From: Chryseobacterium capnotolerans
GTDB taxonomy: Bacteria; Bacteroidota; Bacteroidia; Flavobacteriales; Weeksellaceae
Direction of reading: 5' to 3'
DNA: 64,000 bases
Assembly (NCBI RefSeq): GCF_021278965.1
Contig: NZ_CP065589.1
Span: 1,059,001-1,123,000 of the forward strand
Each line of letters begins with the position of its first letter. The stretch's first letter is position 1. The notes beneath the pieces are model-generated. The model saw only the letters and a program-made list of their open reading frames with translations. It made no database searches and had not been told where the DNA came from. This document shows positions 47,122-56,616 of the stretch, piece after piece. A program made the position numbers and the translations under genes.

Positions 47122-47331
47122 CTATTTGGCAGGAGGTGTTGCCATCGAATCCTTTTTGATCTTAATGCTGTCCGGATTCGTCATTTTTGTAGTCATTGTG
47201 TCTGTGGTAATGGGTGATGCAGCCCGTGTATTAGCTGAATCACTATTACTAGTGGACATGGATGACTCCTTGGTTCCACAGCTCACTGCAAATAATCCTA
47301 TGCCGATGGCTGTTAGCAATAACTTTTTCAT
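47122..47331 (-). CDS. Small lipoprotein, 69 residues
   Basis: Signal MKKLLLTAIGIGLFAVSC with the lipobox AVSC, so the mature chain starts at Cys18. The rest is Ser/Thr/Asp-rich and disordered with a Lys-rich, PAK-ending tail. The frame is intact. It has the same size and architecture as the frameshifted gene at 46553-46761, 360 bases away on the same strand, so the two look like relatives. Function unknown; probably a surface or periplasmic lipoprotein. Confidence 0.7.
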   Translation of the reverse strand: MKKLLLTAIGIGLFAVSCGTKESSMSTSNSDSANTRAASPITTDTMTTKMTNPDSIKIKKDSMATPPAK

Positions 47332-47454
47332 ACAATTTTATTTTGGGGTGTATCAATGAAAAAACAACTATTATTCCTAACAGGGGAATGAAAGTCGTAA
47401 AATATAGGTAAAGTTTGTTAAAAGATGTTAGGTAAGTGGAGTTTGAGGGTTTGA

Positions 47455-47526
47455 GAGTGTTAGAGTGTTAGAGTGTTAGAGTATTAGAGTATTAGAGTAT
47501 TAGAGTATTAGAGTATTAGAGTATTA
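47455..47526. repeat. Octamer tandem array, 9 copies
   Basis: Three GAGTGTTA units then six GAGTATTA units, perfect in phase. It lies in a 570-base gene-free region (47332-47901) with other purine-rich low-complexity DNA (GGAGATAGGAGATGAGAG). Confidence 0.9.
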
Positions 47527-47590
47527 GAGTGGGAGATAGGAGATGAGAGATAATAGACGAAGAGATGATAGATGTTTTAGTTTTAAATTT

Positions 47591-47620
47591 CAATAGTCAA
47601 TTTTGTTTTGCAAGTGAATC
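47591..47620. repeat. Inverted copy of the TTTGCGAAGTGAA dispersed repeat
   Basis: CAATAGTCAATTTTG and TTTTGCAAGTGAAT read as the reverse complement of the copies at 57465 and 58551. Confidence 0.5.
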
Positions 47621-47685
47621 ATAGATTACTAATGAAAGGATAACAGCCTTGAACTTTAAACCTTGAGCCTCGTACCTGTATTGCA

Positions 47686-47863
47686 TAAAAAAGCCCCCGA
47701 AACCGAAATTCCGAGGCTATGTTGAAAGAACAATTACTTATTGCCTATTTTAAACATTCGCATTTTCACTCTCAAACTCTCAAACTCTCAAACTCTCCAA
47801 CTTTACCGTATTTCCATAAAAAAGCCCCGAAACCGAAATTCCGAGGCTATATTCAAAGAACAG
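47686..47863 (-). repeat. Duplicated pruA terminator with octamers between
   Basis: AAAAAAGCCCCGAAACCG...CCGAGGCTAT occurs twice, at 47686-47731 and 47817-47863, 131 bases apart. On the minus strand each is a hairpin (AGCCTCGG / CGGGGCT, imperfect) with a T6 run. Between them lies CTCAAACT repeated three times. Confidence 0.75.
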
Positions 47864-47901
47864 ACAATAATTGCTCATTGCCTATTACTCATTACTCATA
47901 A

Positions 47902-49527
47902 TTACCCTAGGTATGGATATTTGTAGTCTTTTGGAGAAACAAAAGTTTCTTTCACACTTCTTACAGATGTCCATCTAAGAAGGTTCATTTTAGAACCAGC
48001 TTTATCATTAGTTCCTGAAGCTCTACCTCCACCGAAAGGCTGCTGGCCTACTACAGCACCTGTTGGTTTGTCGTTGATATAGAAGTTACCAGATGCATTT
48101 TCTAACGCTTTGTAAGCTTCAGCAATGGCGTAACGGTCTTGAGAGAATACAGAACCTGTTAATGAATAAGGAGAAGAAGAATCAACCAATTTAAGAGTTT
48201 CTTTCCAATCCTGATCTTCATAAACAAATACAGATAAGATTGGGCCGAAGATCTCTTCTACCATACTTTCATATTGAGGGTTTGTAGTTTCAATTACTGT
48301 TGGGTGTACAAACCATCCTTTAGAATCATCACAACTTCCACCAATAGCTACAGTAGCTTCAGAAGATTCGTTAGCTCTTGTGATATATCCTTTACATTTT
48401 TCGAAAGAATTTTTATCGATTACAGCGTTTACGAAGTTAGATGTGTCTTCAGGAGAACCGATTTTAATCGTAGCCATTTGAGCTTCCATTACTTTTTTCA
48501 CATCAGCCCAAAGAGACTTAGGAACATAAGCTCTTGATGCCGCAGAACATTTCTGTCCCTGGTATTCGAAAGCACCTCTTACTAAAGCAGTAGCTACAGC
48601 TTCAACGTTAGCAGAAGGGTGAGCGATAACAAAGTCTTTACCACCAGTTTCTCCAACAATTCTTGGATATGTTCTGTAGTTGTGGATATTGTCACCGATC
48701 ATTTTCCACATTCCCTGGAATACTTTTGTAGACCCTGTGAAGTGAAGACCAGCGAAATCTTTGTGAGCCAATACTTTCTCAGCAGTTTCTTTACCATCTG
48801 TAAAGATCATGTTGATTACTCCGGCAGGAAGACCTGCTTCAATTAACACATCCATGATTACTTTTGCAGAATAAACCTGCTTATCAGAAGGCTTCCAAAC
48901 TACAACGTTTCCTAACATTGCCATACAGGTAGGAAGGTTTCCTGAAATCGCTGTAAAGTTGAATGGAGTTACTGCAAAACAGAATCCTTCTAGTGGTCTG
49001 TACTCTACACGGTTCCAGATTCCGTTGTCAGAAACCGGCTGCTCAGAATACATTTCTGTCATGAACTCTACATTGAATCTTAAGAAGTCGATGAACTCAC
49101 AAGCAGAATCAATTTCAGCCTGATGTACATTTTTAGACTGTCCAATCATTGTAGCTGCATTGATTACATCTCTGTAAGGACCAGCCAATAAATCAGCTGC
49201 CTTTAAGAAAATAGCGGCACGTTGTTCCCAACCTAGTTCGTTCCATGCTTCTTTAGCTGCCAATGCCGAGTTGATCGCATCATCCACATGCTGCATACCA
49301 CCTTGGTAATAAAATCCGAAGTCGTGAGCATGATCCTGAGGAGACTGAAGCTGTACTTTTGTATCAGTTTTTACTTCCTTTCCATTGATAACCATTGGAA
49401 TTTCTATCTTCTCAGCCCACATCTTTTTATAAGTGTCGATAAGGCTTTTTACTTCCGGAGATCCCGGTTCATAAGAATTTACCGGTTCGTTTACCGCTAA
49501 TGGTACTTGCGAAATTGCTTTTGACAT
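47902..49527 (-). CDS. pruA: L-glutamate gamma-semialdehyde dehydrogenase
   Basis: A 541-residue aldehyde dehydrogenase of the delta-1-pyrroline-5-carboxylate type, which oxidises glutamate semialdehyde to glutamate in proline breakdown. The NAD site FTGSTKVFQ, the catalytic Glu in GETGGKDFVIA and the catalytic Cys in EYQGQKCSAASRAYVP are present. It ends SVKETFVSPKDYKYPYLG. The full length matches the monofunctional bacterial and eukaryotic P5CDH form. It has its own promoter and two tandem terminators. Confidence 0.95.
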   Translation of the reverse strand: MSKAISQVPLAVNEPVNSYEPGSPEVKSLIDTYKKMWAEKIEIPMVINGKEVKTDTKVQLQSPQDHAHDFGFYYQGGMQHVDDAINSALAAKEAWNELGWEQRAAIFLKAADLLAGPYRDVINAATMIGQSKNVHQAEIDSACEFIDFLRFNVEFMTEMYSEQPVSDNGIWNRVEYRPLEGFCFAVTPFNFTAISGNLPTCMAMLGNVVVWKPSDKQVYSAKVIMDVLIEAGLPAGVINMIFTDGKETAEKVLAHKDFAGLHFTGSTKVFQGMWKMIGDNIHNYRTYPRIVGETGGKDFVIAHPSANVEAVATALVRGAFEYQGQKCSAASRAYVPKSLWADVKKVMEAQMATIKIGSPEDTSNFVNAVIDKNSFEKCKGYITRANESSEATVAIGGSCDDSKGWFVHPTVIETTNPQYESMVEEIFGPILSVFVYEDQDWKETLKLVDSSSPYSLTGSVFSQDRYAIAEAYKALENASGNFYINDKPTGAVVGQQPFGGGRASGTNDKAGSKMNLLRWTSVRSVKETFVSPKDYKYPYLG

Positions 49528-49571
49528 ATTACGTTTTATTATTTTTATTAAATTAAATAAGTATGTGTATA

Positions 49572-49579
49572 CAAATTTA
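49572..49579 (-). promoter_or_regulatory. Bacteroidota -7 element of pruA
   Basis: On the minus strand TAAATTTG matches TAnnTTTG, about 45 bases before the ATG. The region up to 49937 is otherwise AT-rich, without coding frames. Confidence 0.5.
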
Positions 49580-49937
49580 CGATAATTATAAGGAAAGAAA
49601 AAAATCTCATCTGTTTTTATGAAATAAACCTAATTGCCCTATAATTATTAGTATATACTGTTTTTTAAGCGTTATTTTTAAAAAATATTTAATGTATTTA
49701 TTCAATCCTTTGTATAGAAGGAAAATATGTAATGATTTGTTATAATGATGGGAATGGGGACAATAAAATGTTTGTCATAGTTCATAAACTACCTTTAAGT
49801 ATTGTAAATAAAGGATTTATAAAGAAATGTTAAATTTGTATAAAATTGTGTTTGTTGCGATTTTGAACATTTTAAATAATCTTTTTGATAGCTTGTCTTT
49901 TAAGATTACTCTAATTTTACACCATTATTAATCAGGT

Positions 49938-50303
49938 ATGAAAAAAAGAGTCATATTTTTCTCTTTTGTATTGTTTTTCTCAGCTTTATGTGCAGGTCTT
50001 TTGGCACATAAAGGGAAAACTGAACCATACGCTGATCTCTTATCAAAAATTCATCTTCTTCAGCAAAAATCGGATCAGCAGACTCAGCCTGAAATCTATA
50101 GTTTTTCAGATGCGCAGGATGTACAGGATTCTAATGACTGGGAGAAAGTAAAATTTGATTATTCAATACTTGCTCAGCAATGGCTTCACTATTTCTTTGC
50201 CAAGTATACTTTTAATACTTCGGTTGCGGCCGTTCAAAACCGTGTTTATATTACAGCACCAAGGTACATCCTGTACCATGCCCTGCAGATAGCAGGCTGC
50301 TAA
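49938..50303 (+). CDS. Secreted or membrane-anchored protein upstream of ureA
   Basis: A 121-residue protein with an N-terminal hydrophobic segment (VIFFSFVLFFSALCAGLLAH) after MKKR: a signal peptide or anchor. The mature region has FDYSILAQQWLHYFFAKYTF and a C-terminal Cys. No family is recognised. It is 155 bases upstream of ureA on the same strand, and TAATTTTA near 49911 is a near match to the -7 box, so it may be the first gene of the urease operon. Confidence 0.5.
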   Translation: MKKRVIFFSFVLFFSALCAGLLAHKGKTEPYADLLSKIHLLQQKSDQQTQPEIYSFSDAQDVQDSNDWEKVKFDYSILAQQWLHYFFAKYTFNTSVAAVQNRVYITAPRYILYHALQIAGC

Positions 50304-50458
50304 TCCCGTTTTTATAATTTTTAATGATTCGTTATGGTTTGTATTCTTTAATACAGATTCGTAAAGATCATTCCCCCTTTTTACATTTTTAACCTATCTA
50401 TTTGTCTTTTCAGAAAGACGAACAGGATATCGTTTGTCCAATTTTAAATAAAAATACT

Positions 50459-50761
50459 ATGCACTTAACACCGAGAGAAACGGAGAAGCTTATGCTATTT
50501 CTGGCAGGAGAACTCGCTCTAAAAAGAAAGGCAAGAGGCCTTAAATTAAATTATCCAGAATCTATTGCACTGATCAGCCACTTCTTGCTTGAGGGTGCAA
50601 GAGATGGAAAAAAAGTAGCTGAACTGATGCAGGAAGGCGCTAATCTTTTAACTAAAGATGATGTGATGCCTGGCGTGGCAGAAATGATCCACGATGTCCA
50701 GATTGAAGCTACATTCCCTGATGGAACCAAGCTGGTAACCGTACACAACCCAATCCGTTAA
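50459..50761 (+). CDS. ureA: Urease gamma subunit
   Basis: 100 residues from the ATG at 50459 ([20 protein letters not shown]), the normal length of UreA; the longer upstream frame uses TTG and is not needed. Features: [20 protein letters not shown] and [20 protein letters not shown]. It forms the urease apoenzyme with UreB and UreC. UreA and UreB are separate here, not fused as in Helicobacter. ureB starts 13 bases later. Confidence 0.96.
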   Translation: MHLTPRETEKLMLFLAGELALKRKARGLKLNYPESIALISHFLLEGARDGKKVAELMQEGANLLTKDDVMPGVAEMIHDVQIEATFPDGTKLVTVHNPIR

Positions 50762-50773
50762 TCCCTATTGATT

Positions 50774-51142
50774 ATGATACCAGGAGAAATTTTTGTAAAA
50801 GAAGGTACAATTATCTGCAATGAAGGCAGAGAAACTGTAAAGATCAAAGTAACTAATACAGGAGACCGTCCTATCCAGGTAGGTTCACACTTTCACTTTT
50901 TCGAAGTCAATAAAGCAATGAGCTTTGATCGCGAAAAGGCTTTCGGAAAGAGACTGAATATTGTAGCCAGTACTGCAGTACGTTTCGAACCGGGAGAAGA
51001 AAAAGAAGTGGAATTGGTAGAAATAGGAGGAACCAAAAAAGCAATGGGCTTCAATAACCTTGTTGATGGACAGGTAGATTCTGAAGATCAGAAAAAAGCA
51101 AGCCTTGCAAAAGTTGAAGAGTTAAACTTTAAAAATCACTAA
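50774..51142 (+). CDS. ureB: Urease beta subunit
   Basis: 122 residues from ATG 50774 ([20 protein letters not shown]). [24 protein letters not shown] core is present as [20 protein letters not shown], and the tail ends at [20 protein letters not shown]-terminal extension after GFNNLVDG is slightly longer than in minimal UreB. ureC begins one base after its stop. Confidence 0.96.
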   Translation: MIPGEIFVKEGTIICNEGRETVKIKVTNTGDRPIQVGSHFHFFEVNKAMSFDREKAFGKRLNIVASTAVRFEPGEEKEVELVEIGGTKKAMGFNNLVDGQVDSEDQKKASLAKVEELNFKNH

Positions 51143-51143
51143 G

Positions 51144-52865
51144 ATGAGCTTACAAGTAGACAGAAAACAATACGCCAATATATTAGGTCCTACAGCTGGA
51201 GACAAAATCAGGCTGGGAGACACTGAAATCATTATTGAAATCGAAAAAGATTTCACCCATTACGGAGACGAAGCCGTTTTCGGAGGTGGAAAAACCGTAC
51301 GTGATGGTATGGGCCAGAATGTTACAGCTAAAAGAGATGAAGGCGTTCTTGACCTTTGTATCACAGGAGCAGTAATCATCGATCACTGGGGAATTGTAAA
51401 AGGTGATATCGGTATTAAAGACGGTAAAATCGTAGGAATCGGTAAAGCTGGTAACCCTGATACCATGGATGGAGTATCTCCTAACATGATTATCGGTGCT
51501 TCTACTGAAGTTCACGGTGGAAAAGGATATATTGTAACTGCGGGAGGTATTGATACCCACATTCACTACATCTGCCCACAACAAATAGAAACTTCTCTAT
51601 ACAGTGGTATTACTACTATGATCGGAGGAGGAACAGGTCCAAATGACGGAACGAATGCGACAACAGTAACTCCAGGGAAATTCAACATGCAGAAAATGCT
51701 TGAAGCAGCAGAAGAATACCCAATGAACCTTGGATTTTTCGGAAAAGGAAACTGTTCTGCAGAAGAGCCTATCGAAGAGCAGGTGGAAGCGGGTGCCTTG
51801 GGAGTAAAAATCCACGAAGACTGGGGAGCGACGCCTGCAACCATTGATGCAGCTTTAAAAGTAGCCGATAAATATGACGTTCAGGTTGCGATCCACACCG
51901 ATACTTTAAATGAAGGTGGTTTTCTAGAAGATACAATGAGAGCAATCAACGGAAGAGTCATTCACACGTTCCACACGGAAGGAGCAGGTGGAGGACACGC
52001 ACCGGACATCATCAAAGCAGCGATGTATCCGAACGTATTACCGGCTTCTACCAACCCTACACGTCCTTACACCATCAATACCATCGATGAACACTTAGAT
52101 ATGCTGATGGTTTGCCATCACTTGAGCAAAAATATCCCTGAAGATGTGGCATTCGCAGACTCACGTATCCGTCCTGAAACCATTGCAGCAGAAGATATCC
52201 TTCACGATATGGGAGTTTTCAGTATCATGAGTTCAGACTCTCAGGCAATGGGTAGACCGGGGGAAGTAATCACAAGAACCTGGCAGACGGCAAGCAAAAT
52301 GAAGGAGCAAAGAGGTGATTTAGCGGAAGATCAGGATAGCGGAAACGATAACTACCGTGCCAAAAGATATGTGGCTAAATATACCATCAATCCAGCAATT
52401 GCACATGGTATTTCAGAATATGTAGGATCTGTTGAAGAAGGAAAATTAGCGGATTTGGTTATCTGGAAACCTGCATTATTCGGAGTTAAGCCGGAAATGA
52501 TTGTAAAAGGAGGATTTGTAATTGCTGCTAAAATGGGAGATCCCAATGCTTCTATTCCAACACCACAGCCCATTATCTACAGAAATATGTTTGGAGCTCA
52601 CGGAAAAGCTAAGTATGGTATTTGTGCCAACTTCGTATCTCAAATCTCTATTGATAACGGAACTATTGCTTCTTATGGATTAGAAAAAATGATCCTCCCG
52701 GTGAAAAACTGTAGAAATATTGGAAAGAAAGACCTTATCCATAATGATAAGACGCCTTTAATTGAAGTGAATCCTGAAAACTATAAAGTAACGGTAGATG
52801 GTGAGTACATCACTTGTGAACCGGCAGAAACACTTCCTTTAACACAGTTGTATTACTTGTTCTAA
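51144..52865 (+). CDS. ureC: Urease alpha (catalytic) subunit
   Basis: 573 residues with every active-site residue visible: His139 and His141 (DTHIHYICP), the carbamylated Lys222 ([12 protein letters not shown]), His251 ([10 protein letters not shown]), His277 ([16 protein letters not shown]), flap Cys324 and His325 ([10 protein letters not shown]), and Asp365 ([10 protein letters not shown]). It hydrolyses urea to ammonia and carbamate using two nickel ions. The frame is intact. A hairpin follows the stop. Confidence 0.97.
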   Translation: MSLQVDRKQYANILGPTAGDKIRLGDTEIIIEIEKDFTHYGDEAVFGGGKTVRDGMGQNVTAKRDEGVLDLCITGAVIIDHWGIVKGDIGIKDGKIVGIGKAGNPDTMDGVSPNMIIGASTEVHGGKGYIVTAGGIDTHIHYICPQQIETSLYSGITTMIGGGTGPNDGTNATTVTPGKFNMQKMLEAAEEYPMNLGFFGKGNCSAEEPIEEQVEAGALGVKIHEDWGATPATIDAALKVADKYDVQVAIHTDTLNEGGFLEDTMRAINGRVIHTFHTEGAGGGHAPDIIKAAMYPNVLPASTNPTRPYTINTIDEHLDMLMVCHHLSKNIPEDVAFADSRIRPETIAAEDILHDMGVFSIMSSDSQAMGRPGEVITRTWQTASKMKEQRGDLAEDQDSGNDNYRAKRYVAKYTINPAIAHGISEYVGSVEEGKLADLVIWKPALFGVKPEMIVKGGFVIAAKMGDPNASIPTPQPIIYRNMFGAHGKAKYGICANFVSQISIDNGTIASYGLEKMILPVKNCRNIGKKDLIHNDKTPLIEVNPENYKVTVDGEYITCEPAETLPLTQLYYLF

Positions 52866-52875
52866 GATAAATCTT

Positions 52876-52909
52876 AAACCTTATAGGTTTCAGGAACCTA
52901 TAAGGTTTA
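52876..52909 (+). terminator. Strong hairpin between ureC and the outer-membrane gene
   Basis: AAACCTTATAGGTT and AACCTATAAGGTTT make a 14-bp perfect stem with loop TCAGG, 10 bases after ureC, then TATTTAAA. The T-run is poor, so it may only partly end transcription (an attenuator) and set the enzyme-to-accessory ratio. Confidence 0.65.
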
Positions 52910-52969
52910 TTTAAAAATTTAAAAAGTTTGTTCAGTAGAATTTAAAACAATTATAGAACTAAGTTTAGA

Positions 52970-53620
52970 ATGAAATATTTAAATAAAACAGTTTTTTCTC
53001 TTGCTGTAGCCGGGATGTCTTTGCTTTCAGGTAATCTAAGCGCTCAGTTTCTGGGCGGGCACAGGCTGAAGAGTGATGAAGACGGGCCAAAAGGGCAATT
53101 TATGATGTATGGTTCATTAGATTATTCTAAAGTAACTACACCTACCAATAGCAGCAGTACCGTTTCCAGTGCACCCCTTGGAGTAGGATATTTTATCAAT
53201 AATAATGATCTTATCGGGGTTAATTATGCCTACTCTCAAAATTCTGTGAATCATAATGTTGTCTATAAACAAAATGAAGCCGGAATCTGGTATAGTCCAT
53301 CATTAATGCTTGGGAAATACTTTGTGTTGATCGGTCAGGTGGATGCACACTATGTTTGGGGGCAGCAACAGGCAGCCACAGGAGATGCTATGCAGAACTT
53401 TAACGGATTCCGTCTTCGTGCTTATCCTTTGATCGGAATCTTATTAGGTGGAGGCTGGGCCTTGAAATTCAAATTTGCAGAACTTTCAATGCTTCAGACT
53501 AAAACTAAAGAAGAAGGCTGGACAAAGAGCTACGTAGCAGGACTTAGTGGTTCAACATTCGGAGTAGGCATTTCTAAAAACTTTGACTTCAGAAAAAAAT
53601 CGGCTAAAGATGATAATTAA
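52970..53620 (+). CDS. Outer-membrane beta-barrel protein inside the urease cluster
   Basis: A 216-residue protein with signal peptide (MKYLNKTVFSLAVAGMSLLS, cleavage near SAQF). The rest alternates strands typical of a small barrel: GQFMMYGSLDYSKV, DLIGVNYAYSQNS, AGIWYSPSLMLGKYFVLIG, ending VGISKNFDFRKK. It resembles OmpW/OmpA-barrel-like porins. It sits between ureC and ureE and overlaps ureE by 11 bases, so it is part of the operon. A role in urea or metal passage is inference from context. Confidence 0.7.
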   Translation: MKYLNKTVFSLAVAGMSLLSGNLSAQFLGGHRLKSDEDGPKGQFMMYGSLDYSKVTTPTNSSSTVSSAPLGVGYFINNNDLIGVNYAYSQNSVNHNVVYKQNEAGIWYSPSLMLGKYFVLIGQVDAHYVWGQQQAATGDAMQNFNGFRLRAYPLIGILLGGGWALKFKFAELSMLQTKTKEEGWTKSYVAGLSGSTFGVGISKNFDFRKKSAKDDN

Positions 53621-54120
53621 TCAGACTATAGGCAATCTCACCGAAAATTCTACGGAAAAGAATATCGATTATCTGGATCTGGAATGGTTTGAAACCACAA
53701 AAAGGATTCAACGAAAAAGGACAAGAAACGGAGTAGATGTTGCCATCAAGTTTTTTAAAAGAAGGGCAGCGTTTGTATGAAGGAGATATTCTTTTTGAGG
53801 ATGCAGAAAAAGTAATCGCGATCAATGTTCTGGAAACAGATGCGATTGTAATGGTTCCCGGCTCTTTATTGGAAATGGGAACAGTATGCTATGAAATCGG
53901 AAACAAACATATTCCGCTCTTTATTCAGGATGATAAGGTGCTGCTTCCTTTTGAAATGCCCATGTTCAGATGGCTGGAAGCAAGCGGTTTTAAACCGGAA
54001 AAACAATCCGTAAAACTGCTTAATCTCCTAAAATCGAATGTAGAACCTCACGGACATGGAAGTCTTGGGTCTACAATTTTTACCAAAATCTTAAAAATGG
54101 CCGCTCCAAAAGATGAATAA
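53610..54120 (+). pseudogene. ureE: Urease accessory protein UreE, one frameshift
   Basis: About 169 residues when repaired, starting MIINQTIGNLTEN at the ATG 53610, which overlaps the previous gene. The break is a T6 run at 53751-53756; five T's give GVDVAIKFLKEGQRLYEGDI. UreE is the nickel donor for urease assembly. The tail has the single HGHG motif (EPHGHGSLG) used by short UreE proteins in place of a long His tail. ureF starts four bases after its stop. Confidence 0.93.
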
Positions 54121-54124
54121 TAGT

Positions 54125-54814
54125 ATGAACATAAACTTTTTATCAGGACTGCTTCATTTGGCAGATCCCACTCTTCCAATCGGTGGTTATACCCATTCCA
54201 ACGGACTTGAAACGTATGTACAGGAAAGAATTGTTCATAATTTGGAGACTGCAAGAGAATTTGTGCAGAACATGCTTCAGTACAATCTTAAATTCAATGA
54301 TGGAGCTTTTGTGAAACTGGCTTATAAAGCAGCTGAAAAAGGAGATTTACAGGCACTTTTGGATCTTGATAATGAATGTAACACGATAAAATGCCCAAAA
54401 GAAATCCGCCAGGCTAGTCAGAAATTAGGATTAAGATTGATAAAAATCTTCAAAAGAAGAGACAACTTTCCATTGATGGATGAATTCGAAAAGGCCGTTC
54501 GTAACAAAGAAGCTAATTCTCATTACTGTATTGTATTTGGAGTATATGCTTATTTAATGAAGATTCCTTTATACGAAGCATTACTGGGATTCTATTATAC
54601 TTCTGTTGCGGGGATGATCACCAATGCAGTAAAGCTGGTTCCACTGGGACAGCTTGACGGGCAGGATATCTTATTCGCTTTATATCCGGTAATGGAAAAA
54701 ACAGTTTGGGAAACCATGGAGCTGGACAGAGATATGGTAGGACTTTGCAATACAGCCTTTGACATCCGATGTATGCAGCACGAAAGACTGTATTCAAGAC
54801 TTTATATGTCGTAA
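54125..54814 (+). CDS. ureF: Urease accessory protein UreF
   Basis: 229 residues from ATG 54125 (MNINFLSGLLHLADPTLPIG), with GGYTHSNGLETYVQE as the family signature. An upstream in-frame ATG at 54113 overlaps ureE and is less likely. UreF forms the UreD-UreF-UreG complex that opens the apo-urease for nickel. All-helical composition matches. ureG follows after 135 bases, the largest gap among the accessory genes. Confidence 0.94.
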   Translation: MNINFLSGLLHLADPTLPIGGYTHSNGLETYVQERIVHNLETAREFVQNMLQYNLKFNDGAFVKLAYKAAEKGDLQALLDLDNECNTIKCPKEIRQASQKLGLRLIKIFKRRDNFPLMDEFEKAVRNKEANSHYCIVFGVYAYLMKIPLYEALLGFYYTSVAGMITNAVKLVPLGQLDGQDILFALYPVMEKTVWETMELDRDMVGLCNTAFDIRCMQHERLYSRLYMS

Positions 54815-54949
54815 AAGGGTAAATGAGCAAAATGTAAATATCACTTTGCTGAGTGAAACGCCCTTGTGATCTTAAATATTCGCAATCATCAAAAATCTTA
54901 GCGTACATAGCGTTAAAAACAAAAACAAACAAAGTAAAATTTAGAAAAA

Positions 54950-55588
54950 ATGGAAAACAGAAAATACATAAAAGTAGGAGTAGCAGGACCTGTAGGGTCA
55001 GGAAAAACTGCATTATTAGAACGTTTAAGCAGAAAATTATTCGGGAAATACGATCTTGGTGTCATTACCAATGATATTTATACTAAAGAAGATGCTGAAT
55101 TTATGGCTAAAAACAGTCTTCTTCCTCACGACAGAATTATTGGGGTGGAAACAGGAGGATGCCCTCATACAGCGATTCGTGAAGATGCAAGTATGAACCT
55201 TGAAGCAGTAGACGAACTGGCAGCACGTTTTCCTGAAATTGAATTAGTTCTTATCGAGAGTGGAGGTGATAACCTTTCCGCAACTTTCAGTCCGGACCTT
55301 GCTGACGTTACTATTTTCATTATTGATGTTGCAGAAGGAGAAAAAATCCCTAGAAAAGGAGGCCCTGGTATTACAAGATCAGACTTATTGATCATCAATA
55401 AAATTGACCTTGCCCCTTATGTAGGAGCCAGCCTAGAAGTAATGGAGAATGATGCCAGAAGAATGAGAAAAGGGAATCCTTTTGTTTTTACCAACCTTAA
55501 AACAGATGAAGGGCTGGATAAAGTAATTGGATGGATCAAAAAATACGCTCTTTTAGAAGAAATTGAAGAACCGAACTTAGTAAGATAA
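54950..55588 (+). CDS. ureG: Urease accessory GTPase UreG
   Basis: 212 residues. The P-loop GPVGSGKT is at 13-20; then [15 protein letters not shown] with the conserved Cys-x-His nickel site, [13 protein letters not shown], and the G4 motif [11 protein letters not shown]. It couples GTP hydrolysis to nickel delivery. Its stop is immediately followed by the ureD start. Confidence 0.97.
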   Translation: MENRKYIKVGVAGPVGSGKTALLERLSRKLFGKYDLGVITNDIYTKEDAEFMAKNSLLPHDRIIGVETGGCPHTAIREDASMNLEAVDELAARFPEIELVLIESGGDNLSATFSPDLADVTIFIIDVAEGEKIPRKGGPGITRSDLLIINKIDLAPYVGASLEVMENDARRMRKGNPFVFTNLKTDEGLDKVIGWIKKYALLEEIEEPNLVR

Positions 55589-56377
55589 ATGGACAGTCGT
55601 TTAAAAATTATTGCAGGATTCAAGGGAGGAGAATCATATGTGAAAGATCTTTATGTCTCACTTCCTTTCAGAGTTGTTTCTGTAGGGCAGAGAAAAAGTG
55701 ACAAAAAGCTCTATCAGATGGTGATGAGCTCCTCTCCGGGAATTCTGGACGGTGACCATTACCATCTGGATGTAGCTCTTGAAAAAGGATCTTCTCTTCA
55801 ATTACAGTCGCAGTCGTATCAGAGGCTTTTTAATATGGAAAACAAAGCTGTTCAGGAACTGAATGTAACCATGGAAGATGAAACCTCTTTTGCCTATGTT
55901 CCGCATCCTATAGTTCCCCATGAAGATTCGAATTTTAAAAGTAAAGCGAATGTTCATATCGGAAAAAACAGTCAGATCATCATCAGTGAGATCATTACCT
56001 GTGGAAGAAAACATTATGGGGAAGTTTTCAAGCTGAGACGTTTCCAGAATCTTATGGAAATTTACCATAACAATAAACTGGTAGTAAAAGATAATGTGGT
56101 GATCCAGCCAGATTTGATCCCAATCAGCAGTATCGGTAATCTTGAGCAGTATACCCATCAAGGAACTCTGATTTTCTACAGTACAAAAGAAAATGTAGAT
56201 AAAAATGGCTTGATCGAAGAGATTGTTGAAGCAGCCGCTCAGCATATTGAAGATATGGAAGTAGGGGTTTCAGCGATGGAAGATAATGGCTTTGTAGTAA
56301 GAGCTTTGGGGAATGGTGGAGAATTGATGTACAATTTCTTCCTGCATGTTCAGGAAATCCTTTGGTCATTGGAATAA
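55589..56377 (+). CDS. ureD: Urease accessory protein UreD (UreH)
   Basis: 262 residues. It has the UreD pattern of strands: SSSPGILDGDHYHLDVALEK, LQLQSQSYQRLF, YVPHPIVPHEDSNFKSKANV and TCGRKHYGEVFKLRRF. It is the scaffold that binds the apoenzyme. The frame directly abuts ureG. The tail is short, and a repeat-rich 239-base gap separates it from the metal permease. Confidence 0.93.
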   Translation: MDSRLKIIAGFKGGESYVKDLYVSLPFRVVSVGQRKSDKKLYQMVMSSSPGILDGDHYHLDVALEKGSSLQLQSQSYQRLFNMENKAVQELNVTMEDETSFAYVPHPIVPHEDSNFKSKANVHIGKNSQIIISEIITCGRKHYGEVFKLRRFQNLMEIYHNNKLVVKDNVVIQPDLIPISSIGNLEQYTHQGTLIFYSTKENVDKNGLIEEIVEAAAQHIEDMEVGVSAMEDNGFVVRALGNGGELMYNFFLHVQEILWSLE

Positions 56378-56616
56378 AAAAGGGCTTTGGGAGCCTTGAA
56401 AAGTCTGGAACTGGAAGAAAATAGTATTGCTTTAACACTCATTGTCACCCTGAGTGGAGTCGAAGGGTGCTGATTAAGATAAAATTTTTAATAGCCAAGA
56501 AAGGCTTTATACACAATCATCAGTGTAATCTCCAAAATCTGCGAGAGCATATATTCAATAGAAGCGGGCTTTAGCCAAAACATAATAAGAATCTGAAACA
56601 ACAGAATTAATAGAAA
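56378..56616. repeat. Gap with three dispersed repeats
   Basis: GTCACCCTGAGTGGAGTCGA (56444-56463) is of a type common across Flavobacteriia and is followed by AGGGTG. AATCTGCGAGAG is near 56537. GAAGCGGGCTTTAGCCAAAA (56561-56580) is a copy of the palindrome family at the IS. No ORF. Confidence 0.55.

Noticed and set aside
50402..50458. Longer ureA frame starting at TTG
   Set aside because: UreA is normally 100 residues and starts MHLTPRE, which is the ATG at 50459.
51183..51844. Minus-strand frames inside ureC
   Set aside because: Shadow frames of a strongly conserved gene on the other strand.
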